Of a stretch of DNA of 64,000 nt, positions 55,771-64,000 are shown one piece after another. Numbering within the stretch: position 1 is the stretch's first letter; each line of letters starts with the position of its first letter. Made by a program: the position numbers and the translations under genes. Below the pieces are notes generated by a model. That model did no database searches. It was not told the origin of the DNA and saw nothing but the letters and a program-made list of their open reading frames with translations. Location of the stretch: the NCBI RefSeq assembly GCF_002105155.1, contig NW_019029030.1, positions 124,001-188,000 on the forward strand. The letters run 5' to 3'. This stretch comes from Lobosporangium transversale (Eukaryota; Mortierellomycota; Mortierellomycetes; Mortierellales; Mortierellaceae).

Positions 55771-58700
55771 TGCATTTTGAATACCAAGGTACCCCGGTCT
55801 TGTGGCCTTGCACTGGCATCGACAGGAAGCCTAGACAGCGATCTTCCGTCATATCTGCTCTTAACTTCCTTACCGTTGCCTCGGAACCTGATGCCTCTGT
55901 ATTCCTCGCCCAAGTTCGAGTCCCAGTACCTGTCTCTAGCAGTAGTTCTGAACTACCGGACTCTATCAAGCAAATCGTTAAAGTCGAATTTCCTGATGTC
56001 TTTCCTACAACGCTTCCCGATGGCCTTCCCCCTGACAGAGGTGATAGCATGCGTATAGAGACTGACCCTTATGCTGACCCACCTGTCCGACCTGTCATCA
56101 AATTGTCGATCGCTGAGCTTGATCAACTGAAGAAGCAGCTAACTGATCTTTTACAAAAAGGATTAATTTCACTGAGCACCTCACCATACGGTGCTCCAGT
56201 CCTCTTTGTGAAGAGAAAGGATGGCTCGCTTCGAATGTGTGTTGATTATCGGGGCCTGAACAAGATCACAAAGAAAAACAGGTACCCCCTACCACGGATC
56301 GATGAATTGATCGACAGATTCAGAACAGCTAAATGTTTTACCAAGCTGGATCTACTCTCGGGCTATCATCAGATGCGTGTCCATCCTGATGATAAACACA
56401 AGACCGCGTTCCGAACTCGCTATGGTCACTACGAGTTTAACGTCGTACCTTTCGGTCTTACAAATGCACCTGCAGCGTTCTCAACTATGATGCGTAACGT
56501 ACTTGATCCACTTCTTGATAAATGTGTTGTTGTGTATCTCGATGATATTTTAATTTACTCCGATAACGAGAAAGATCACTTAGGGCACATCCGACAAGTA
56601 CTCTCCCTCTTGCGTCAAGCTGGGCTTTATTGTAAATTATCCAAGTGTTCCTTCATGCAGGAAGAGACTGAGTTCCTAGGCCATGTCATCTCCAAGGATG
56701 GACTCAAGACGAATGGCGGACTTGTCAAGGCAATAAGGGAATGGCCAGTACCAACAACCCAACGACATGTGATGCAATTCCTTGGTTTGACTAATTTTTA
56801 CCATCAGTACATTTCTCATTACGCTGATATTGCTCTTCCCCTCACACAATTGTTAAGCTCCAATAAGGAATTCCACTGGGGAAAATCTCAACAAGACGCC
56901 TTTGAGACTTTGAAAAGAGCAGTGAGCTCAGCACCAGTTCTTAGGATATTCGATCCTGCCCTCTCTACAGCAGTCGAAACAGACGCTTCAGGCTTTGCAA
57001 TTGGTGCTGTCCTGTTCCAGACGGACCAAAATGGTAAATCACGACCAGTAGCTTTTACTTCACGCAAGCTCAACCCAGCGGAACGCAACTATCCTACACA
57101 CGAACAAGAACTGCTGGCTGTGGTGCATGCTCTGAAGACATGGCGATACTACCTTGACGGTTCTCACTTTGTCGTTTATACCGACCATGCCACTCTACAA
57201 CATTTTCCTAGCCAGCCGAACTTGACTCGCAGACAAGCAAGATGGATGGAGTTGCTTCAAGAGTATGATTTCGTATTCAAGTATAAACCTGGTAAAGATA
57301 ACGTCGTCCCTGATGCTCTTTCACGAAGACCGGACCTCAAGGACTTGGAGGCTACACCTACTACTTTGAACTCCTTGGATATCAATCTAGACCCTGGCAT
57401 TCGAAAACAACTAGCCAGTTGCTACCTACACGATCCAATTCTAGGTCCCCTCGTGCATCAGTATAAGGATGCCTCTACCTCGGATCGTTACTTCGTGGTG
57501 GATGGTCTACTCTGGATCAACGCTGGACAAGGCCCTCGCCTCTGCATACCCAAGGACGACGGACTCCGTTCACAACTCTTGCATGACGCTCACGACGCTC
57601 CTATATCAGGCCACTTGGGATTCGATAAAACGTACAGTAGCATGCGACGAACATATTTTTGGCCACGCATGGCGAGGGATATAAAAAAATACATTGCTTC
57701 CTGTGAGCAATGCCAGCGTAACAAGCCTTCACTAAAGCCTCCTGCAGGGCTTTTCCAACCTTTGGCAATTCCAAGCCAACGATGGGATACTGTAACAATG
57801 GACTTCATTGTCAAGCTTCCGAAGACAGCCAGAGGTTTTGACGCGATTACGGTCTTTGTGGACAAACTGTCCAAGCAAGTTCATTTCTGCGCTAGCCGAA
57901 CTACCGACACTGCCTCTGATGTTGCACGACTCTTTTTCGACAATGTTTTTAGACTGCACGGCATGCCTCGGACAATTGTGTCAGACAGAGATTCACGATT
58001 CACCGGCAAGTTCTGGACAACGTTGATGAAGCTCATGGGCACCAAACTTAACATGTCTACTGCCTTCCATCCACAATCAGACGGACAAACAGAGCGCGCC
58101 AACAGAACATTAGAAGAAATGCTCCGCTCTTACATATCGTACAAGCAAAACGACTGGGATCTTTTACTGCCTATGATGGAGTTCGCATACAACAACTCTG
58201 TCAATCCTACGACAGGCTTCTCCCCATTCTTTCTGAACTATGGTCACCATCCACTAGTCCCTGGATCTCTTTTAAAGCCACCTGATACCAATGTTCCGGC
58301 TGTCAGTGATTTTGTTCGAACCCAGTCGATGAATTTGGCGCTAGCTCAGGATGCCATCATCGAAGCGCAGAATAGGCAAAAGGCCCAAGCGGACAAAACT
58401 CGCAGGCCTGCTACGTTTGCTGTGGGTGACATGGTGCTCTTAAGCTCGGAAAACATCTCTGTCGTGGGACATAAAAATAGGCCGTCGCAGAAACTGGAAC
58501 CTGAGTACATAGGCCCTTACAAGATCATTTCGAAGGTCAATGAAATGTCTACAAGCTGGAACTACCGCCTGACATGCATCAGCATCCAGTCTTTAATGCC
58601 GATCTGCTTCGCCCCTATATTGAGTCATCTCGTGAATTCGGCGACCGCTCATCACCACGCCCTGCCCCCGAGCTTGTAGATGGAGAAGAGGAGTATGAAG

Positions 58701-58885
58701 TCGACAAAATCATTGACTTCAAAATGTTTGGCAAAACTCCTAAGTGGCTCGTTCTTTGGAAAGGCTATCCATTAGATGAAGCTACTTAGGAAACAAAATC
58801 TTCGCTCGCAAACGCTAAAGAGGCGCTTGCCGTCTTTGAGGCTTCAAGAAAAACAAGATAATAGGTTTCTTCATGACGGGAAGGA
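55771..58885 (+). pseudogene. Ty3/gypsy chromovirus pol, 5'-truncated with frame and stop lesions (element 1)
   Basis: Homology to the second copy begins at about 55771, in the spacer after the protease; LTR, gag and protease are absent. The open frame to 58679 holds reverse transcriptase (FTKLDLLSGYHQ, VVYLDDILIYS), RNase H (ETDASGFAIGAVLFQ, DHATLQHF), the integrase HHCC finger (HLGFDKTYSSMRRTYFW, CEQCQRNK) and the DDE core (MDFIVKLPKT, IVSDRDSRFTG, FHPQSDGQTERANRTLEE). Near 58565 a small deletion shifts the frame; the C-terminal chromodomain continues in another frame (HPVFNADLLRPYIE, PKWLVLWKGYPLDEAT), where the expected Trp codon is TAG (58787-58789). A purine-rich tract (GACGGGAAGGA, 58875-58885) precedes the LTR. 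Confidence 0.92.
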
Positions 58886-59079
58886 TGCAAGTGAAATCAC
58901 TATAATAATTTTGTGCAACATAGTATTTCGCCCATATTTCTAGAGCATTCCTTGCAACAGGACATTAACTAGTATAAATAGGTCTACTTTTCTATCTAGT
59001 TCTGTAGCATAGTTCCCCTGAATAAAGATACCTTTATTGCACCTTTAGATCCCCCTGGAACACTACCATGACTTTTGCA
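58886..59079 (+). mobile_element. 3' LTR of chromovirus element 1 (194 bp)
   Basis: TGCAAGTGAAATC...GACTTTTGCA, directly after the polypurine tract. It contains TATAAATAGG (58974-58983) and AATAAAG (59021-59027), the probable promoter and poly(A) signals. It differs from the LTR at 60130-60324 at only about five positions. The base run after it is TCTAC; the matching 5' duplication is lost with the 5' half. Confidence 0.92.
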
Positions 59080-60129
59080 TCTACAATCTGTCGCCGTCAA
59101 CTCACTTGTGGTCGAACTAGAACCGAACCTGAAGCAGCGCCTGATTGAGAGTTACGCTGATGATCCAAAGCTCTCCATGATCTATAAATTCTGCCTTGAG
59201 AAATGTCCTCCGCCTCGCTACTCGTTACATGATGGACTTTTATATGTTTGGCGTCGCGGAACAAACCTAGTCTGTATTCCGCAGAAGTCTGATATTCGTC
59301 TTACCCTTCTCCACGACGCTCACGACTCCGCTATAGCCGGACATCTCGGATTCGATAAGACCTATGATATCCTTCGTCGTTATGTATTCTGGCCCAGGAT
59401 TGCTCGCGATACTCGCAATTATATCCAAACCTGTGAAAGCTGCCAACGCAACAAGCCTAGCCGACAACGCCCTGCAGGCCTGCTCCATCCCCTCGCGATC
59501 CCCAAAGAACGCTGGAGTACTGTGACGATGGATTTTATTGTCAAGCTTCCCAAGACTCCTAGAGGTTTCGACGCCATCACAGTATTTGTTGATAAATTCT
59601 CCAAGCAGGTGCATTTTGTGCCTAGCACCACCAAAGACAAGGCTTCAAATGTGGCTAGGTTCTTCTTTGACAACGTGTTCAGGCTTCACGGCATGCCTAC
59701 AGCCATCGTCTCGGACCGTGATACAAAATTCACTAGCAAGTTCTGGCAAGAACTCCATCGGCTCATGGGCTGCAAACTCGCCTTGTCCACAGCATTTCAT
59801 CCGCAGACAGATGGCCAGACCGAACGCGCCAACCAGACATTGGAAACAATCCTTCGTGCGTTTGTAGATCAACGACAAACCAATTGGGACCTATTGCTTT
59901 CCGCTGCTGAATTTGCCTACAACAACTCGGTTAACGCGTCAACTGGATTTTCACCTTTTTTCTTGAATGCTGGATTTAACCCGCGTGTCCCAGCATCTCT
60001 TCTACAACTACCATCCACACATCATCAACCCCTAGTGTGAAAGAATTTTTGGAGTCCCAAAGCGCGGCGCTTACGTTGGCAAAGGAAGCCATGGAAGAGG
60101 CAAGAGAGAGGCAGGCAAGAGGCGCAAAT
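59080..60129 (+). pseudogene. Second Ty3/gypsy family, pol (integrase) fragment
   Basis: A frame from about 59075 to 60040 encodes an integrase region (HDAHDSAIAGHLGFDKTYD, CESCQRNKPSRQRPAGLL, MDFIVKLPKTPRGFDAITVF, IVSDRDTKFTSKFWQEL, FHPQTDGQTERANQTLE, AEFAYNNSVNASTGFSPF). It is clearly diverged from elements 1 and 2, so a different family. After a frame change near 60035 the protein continues (VKEFLESQSAALTLAKEAM) until it is cut at 60129 by the LTR of element 2. Both ends are therefore bounded by chromovirus LTRs, meaning nested insertions. Confidence 0.88.
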
Positions 60130-60324
60130 TGCAAGCGAAATCACTATAATAATTTTGTGCAACATAGTATTTCGCCCATATTTCTAGAGCATTCCTTGCA
60201 ACAGGACATTAACTAGTATAAATAGGTCTACTTTTCTATCTAGTTCTGTAGCATAGTTCCCCCTGAATAAAGATACCTTTATTGCACCCTTAGATCCCCC
60301 TAGAACACTACCTTGACTTTTGCA
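60130..60324 (+). repeat. 5' LTR of chromovirus element 2 (195 bp)
   Basis: TGCAAGCGAAATC...GACTTTTGCA with TATAAATAGG at 60218-60227 and AATAAAG near 60266. Followed one base later by a primer binding site, which fixes its right end. Confidence 0.92.
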
Positions 60325-60325
60325 T

Positions 60326-60333
60326 TGGTAGCA
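60326..60333 (+). other. Primer binding site, tRNA-iMet type
   Basis: TGGTAGCA starts two bases past the LTR end (one T spacer at 60325). It is complementary to a tRNA 3' end ...GCTACCA, as in initiator methionine tRNA, the primer used by many Ty1 and Ty3 elements. Only eight bases match, so the tRNA identity is an inference. Confidence 0.65.
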
Positions 60334-60391
60334 AAGGAAACCACGACCACACCCAGAGAACTACAATTACCAATGAATTTCACCCCTCGCC

Positions 60392-61363
60392 ATGGAACAC
60401 TTGAATAACGCCCTTTCGTCCATCGATCTTCCTCTGAACATTCGCGAAGCCATAGCTACTGCTTTTAATCAGGCCCTCTCTACTGCCAAAGCCAACGAAG
60501 CCGCTGAGAATGACCTAGCCAGAACCCTCGCCACGGTCCTAAAGCCACAGAAGCCTACGCCTTACGAAGGAGCTATTAACGCTGTTGCAGCCTTAAACTT
60601 TGTCGACAGCCTGGAGGAGTATTACACTATTGTCACACTCACGCCATCCAAATGGGTTCGATACGCTGTCCTCAGTCTCAATGGCGAAGCCAAGGCATGG
60701 TGGAGAGATTCCGGGTTGAATCTCGATACACCTTGGGCTGACTTCCGTAAAGCATTCCTCCGTCAGTTCACCCCTCCAGATTCTGCGAATGCAGCTCGCC
60801 GAGCGTTGGATAAACTTCGCCAGGGAAGGATGAGTGTGGCAGAATATACGAGCAAGTTTAGAAGCCACCTACGTCTGGCTACAAATCTCGACAAAGACTC
60901 TGCTTTGCAAAAATACATGCTAGGCCTTGAGCCCGAAACAAGCAAGCAGGTGAGACTTAGACAGCCAGAGACGTTGGACGATGCCATTGAGCAGGCGACC
61001 ATTGTCCACAGTATTCTACATCCCATCGATGCCACCCCTGTATCCGCTGCCCCGAACGCCTTATCACCCCATCATGAGAATAATTCTGGCCCTACACCAA
61101 TGGATCTCGATAACATGAGAATGTTGGTTGCCAACCTGTACACCTCTCTCCATCAGCAACGACCAAACAGAAACCACTCCAAGCCAAGCTCGCTACCCAA
61201 GCTCACAGCAGCTGAACGAGAACGTTGCGTTCGTGAGGGGCGTTGTTTCAGATGCCGGAACCGAGGTCATAGAGCCGAACAATGCCAACGCACCTCTGTC
61301 TTTAATATAGAAAACAATGACCATACGCTTTCTGAGTCGGGAAAAGAGGAGGGCGAGCAGTAA
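60392..61363 (+). CDS. Gag of chromovirus element 2
   Basis: 323-residue ORF beginning MEHLNNALSSIDLPL, 67 nt after the LTR. The retrotransposon gag domain spans ~70-210 (LNGEAKAWWRD, FRKAFLRQFTPPDS, MSVAEYTSKFRSHL, KYMLGLEPETSKQV). Near residue 286 a zinc knuckle CFRCRNRGHRAEQC has the CX2CX4HX4C spacing of nucleic-acid-binding nucleocapsids. It packages genomic RNA in a cytoplasmic particle. The ORF looks intact. Its last 27 nt overlap the pol frame, which lies in -1. Confidence 0.93.
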   Translation: MEHLNNALSSIDLPLNIREAIATAFNQALSTAKANEAAENDLARTLATVLKPQKPTPYEGAINAVAALNFVDSLEEYYTIVTLTPSKWVRYAVLSLNGEAKAWWRDSGLNLDTPWADFRKAFLRQFTPPDSANAARRALDKLRQGRMSVAEYTSKFRSHLRLATNLDKDSALQKYMLGLEPETSKQVRLRQPETLDDAIEQATIVHSILHPIDATPVSAAPNALSPHHENNSGPTPMDLDNMRMLVANLYTSLHQQRPNRNHSKPSSLPKLTAAERERCVREGRCFRCRNRGHRAEQCQRTSVFNIENNDHTLSESGKEEGEQ

Positions 61364-61381
61364 ACCAGGCCTGCCTCGCCC
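61339..61381 (+). promoter_or_regulatory. Candidate -1 ribosomal frameshift signal (GGGAAAA plus hairpin)
   Basis: The heptamer GGGAAAA (61339-61345) is in the correct gag phase (tcG GGA AAA). Slipping back one base enters the pol frame, which is open from 61336 onward. Five bases later GGGCGAG (61351-61357) can pair perfectly with CTCGCCC (61375-61381), a 7-bp GC-rich stem holding the gag stop codon in its loop. Confidence 0.7.
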
Positions 61382-64000
61382 CCTCTAGCCCCAGCCTTCA
61401 AGCCCTGGATAATAGAGGGCATGGTCAGTTACAGTTGATGACTACAAATAAAAATCCTTTGTGCACAAATATAACATCCATGCCCCTTTCTGATCACTCT
61501 ATTGCTCCCACTGCATCTACTTCCTTACATCTACTCTCTAAGTATTCACCTCATCCTGATCCCCATTCCCCTACTCATTCCTCATTGCTAAAAAACAATC
61601 CCCTCTCCGACCCTATTTTCCCCTCCACTGATCCTTTCACTGTTTCCACTTCACTCACTTCCACTCATTCATCTACCCCTAGTTCATCCAATCGCCACTC
61701 CCATTGTCGTAACGAAATTCGCCTTCAATCCTTCAGCCTTACCTATGACAAACATAAAAACTCTCGCCGACTTCTTACTTTCATTGGAGCAGTGAATGGT
61801 CGACCTGCGCGCATTCTTGTAGATGGAGGGGCCGAAGGCAATGTCATAAGTTCCTCTTTCTGCGAGAACACACATGTTCCGCTAATTGAGGGTAGACCCA
61901 TTCCTGTCATTCTTCCCAACGGTACCGAGACAATTGCTCAGCACACAGCCACGTTCACCCTCGCCCGCAACGCGTATCAGGATAAAATCAACGCCATTGT
62001 TTATCCTCTATCCAAATACGACCTAATTTTGGGTAAACCATGGCTGACGGATATCAACCCTCGCATCAATTGGCGAACAAATGATCTGCATTTTGAATAC
62101 CAAGGTACCCCGGTCTTGTGGCCTTGCACTGGCATCGACAGGGAGCCTAGACAGCGATCTTCCGTCATATCTGCTCTTAACTTCCTTACCGTTGCCTCGG
62201 AACCTGATGCCTCTGTATTCCTCGCCCAAGTTCGAGTTCCAGTACCTGTCTCTAGCAGTAGTTCTGAACTACCGGACTCTATCAAGCAAATCGTTCAAGT
62301 CGAATTCCCTGATGTCTTTCCTACAACGCTTCCCGATGGCCTTCCCCCTGACAGAGGTGATAGCATGCGTATAGAGACTGACCCTTATGCTGACCCACCT
62401 GTCCGACCTGTCATCAGATTGTCGATCGCTGAGCTTGATGAACTGAAGAAGCAGCTAACTGATCTTTTACAAAAAGGATTAATCTCACCGAGCACCTCAC
62501 CATACGGTGCTCCAGTCCTCTTTGTGAAGAAAAAGGATGGCTCGCTTCGAATGTGTGTTGATTATCGGGGCCTGAACAAGATCACAAAGAAAAACAGGTA
62601 CCCCTTACCACGGATCGATGAATTGATCGACAGATTCAGAACAGCTAAATGTTTTACCAAGCTGGATCTACTCTCGGGCTATCATCAAATGCGTGTCCAT
62701 CCTGATGATAAACACAAGACCGCGTTCCGAACTCGCTATGGCCACTACGAGTTTAACGTCGTACCTTTCGGTCTTACAAATGCACCTGCAGCGTTCTCGA
62801 CTATGATGCGTAACGTACTTGATCCACTTCTTGATAAATGTGTTGTTGTGTATCTCGATGATATTTTAATTTACTCCGATAACGAGAAAGATCACTTAGA
62901 GCACATCCGACAAGTACTCTCCCTCTTGCGTCAAGCTGGGCTTTATTGTAAATTATCCAAGTGTTCCTTCATGCAGGAAGAGACTGAGTTCCTAGGCCAT
63001 GTCATCTCCAAGGATGGACTCAAGACGAATGGCGGACTTGTCAAGGCAATAAGGGAATGGCCAGTACCAACAACCCAACGACATGTGATGCAATTCCTTG
63101 GTTTGACTAATTTTTACCATCAGTACATTTCTCATTACGCTGATATTGCTCTTCCCCTCACACAATTGTTAGGCTCCAATAAGGAATTCCACTGGGGAAA
63201 ATCTCAACAAGACGCCTTTGAGACTTTGAAAAGAGCAGTGAGCTCAGCACCAGTTCTTAGGATATTCGATCCTGCCCTCTCTACAGCAGTCGAAACAGAC
63301 GCTTCAGGCTTTGCAATTGGTGCTGTCCTGTTCCAGACGGACCAAAATGGTGAATCACGACCAGTAGCTTTTACTTCACGCAAGCTCAACCCAGCGGAAC
63401 GCAACTATCCTACACACGAACAAGAACTGCTGGCTGTGGTGCATGCTCTCAAGACATGGCGATACTACCTTGACGGTTCTCACTTTGTCGTTTATACCGA
63501 CCATGCCACTCTACAACATTTTCCTAGCCAGCCGAACTTGACTCGCAGACAAGCAAGATGGATGGAGTTGCTTCAAGAGTATGATTTCGTATTCAAGTAT
63601 AAACCTGGTAAAGATAACGTCGTCCCTGATGCTCTTTCGCGAAGACCGGACCTCAAGGACTTGGAGGCTACACCTACTACTTTGAACTCCTTGGATATCA
63701 ATCTAGACCCTGGTATTCGAAAACAACTAGCCAGTTGCTACCTACACGATCCAATTCTAGGTCCCCTCGTGCATCAGTATAAGGATGCCTCCACCTCGGA
63801 TCGTTACTTCGTGGTTGATGGTCTACTCTGGATCAACGCTGGACAAGGCCCTCGCCTCTGCATACCCAAGGACGACGGACTCCGTTCACAACTCTTGCAT
63901 GACGCTCACGACGCTCCTATATCAGGCCACTTGGGATTCGATAAAACGTACAGTAGCATGCGACGAACATATTTTTGGCCACGCATGGCGAGGGATATAA
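61345..64000 (+). CDS. Pol of chromovirus element 2 (protease, RT, RNase H, integrase start; cut by window edge)
   Basis: Open in the -1 frame relative to gag, with no stop seen up to the edge; an internal ATG lies at 61438. After a Ser/Pro/Thr-rich linker the protease has ILVDGGAEGNVIS, where the active-site triplet is D-G-G rather than the usual D-S/T-G, and the partner ILGKPWL. Reverse transcriptase (VVYLDDILIYS), RNase H (ETDASGFAIGAVLFQ) and the integrase zinc finger (HDAHDAPISGHLGFDK) follow the same order as element 1. In contrast to element 1 it has the protease and no visible lesion, so it may be an autonomous copy if the rest is intact. Confidence 0.9.

Larger units (their letters stand above)
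60130..64000 (+). mobile_element. Ty3/gypsy chromovirus element 2, runs off the right edge
   Basis: 5' LTR, primer site, gag, candidate -1 frameshift signal and pol up to the middle of integrase at the window end. Where it overlaps element 1 (62087-64000 against 55771-57680) the two differ by only some two dozen substitutions by eye, so this family was active recently. It is inserted in the pol gene of another Ty3 element; the five bases before it are CAAAT and the 3' partner lies outside the window. Confidence 0.93.

Noticed and set aside
61438-61500. Independent pol start at the ATG at 61438
   Set aside because: The pol frame is already open upstream and overlaps gag at a phased GGGAAAA, so a frameshift fusion explains expression better; internal initiation is not excluded.

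Overview
The window is fungal nuclear DNA. Host genes carry many short GT-AG introns and encode fungal-type proteins (ATP synthase subunit h, IMP 5'-nucleotidase Isn1, Nma111, a Num1/Mcp5-type cortical protein). Intron density, acidic and serine-rich linkers, very long poly(T) runs inside introns and the transposon mix (Helitron, Ty3 chromoviruses, Fanzor) suggest an early-diverging filamentous fungus, probably Mucoromycota and perhaps Mortierellomycotina. The phylum is an inference from gene style.

Positions 1-20735 are a compact gene-rich block: the 3' end of an NPC1 sterol transporter, an AIRIM-like protein, RAD2/XPG endonuclease, the PRP5/DDX46 spliceosomal helicase, a TVP38/TMEM64 membrane protein, an unrecognised membrane-anchored protein, ATP14 and ISN1. 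A small relic of a Fanzor C-terminus (7972-8206) lies between RAD2 and PRP5.

Positions 20736-28983 are repeat-rich. They hold a solo LTR with a perfect 5-bp target duplication, two copies of a ~520-bp direct repeat (22190 and 28174), the intact ACP1 gene between those copies, a decayed urease-accessory (UreD-like) pseudogene and about 2.4 kb of coding debris I could not identify.

Positions 28984-50441 are again gene-dense: CBR1, NMA111, a possible PEX20-like peroxin, a NUM1/MCP5-like PH protein, a proline-rich protein with a possible SUFU-like domain, ALG6 and DID2.

Positions 50588-64000 are a transposon cluster. A terminus-to-terminus, internally deleted Helitron sits 146 bp upstream of the DID2 start. 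It is followed by a solo LTR and then by a Fanzor (eukaryotic TnpB/OMEGA nuclease) pseudogene at 53579-55770, which is interrupted by two different solo LTRs, each with its own target-site duplication. Next come a 5'-truncated chromovirus, a fragment of a second Ty3 family, and a near-identical chromovirus that runs off the right edge with LTR, primer site, gag, a candidate -1 frameshift signal and pol.

The host genes cover unrelated housekeeping roles (repair, splicing, respiration, glycosylation, ESCRT-III, sterol transport) and form no cluster. The most notable content is the Fanzor relics and the layered transposon record around them. Exon structures were derived by hand from splice-site phase and family similarity; no alignment was run.
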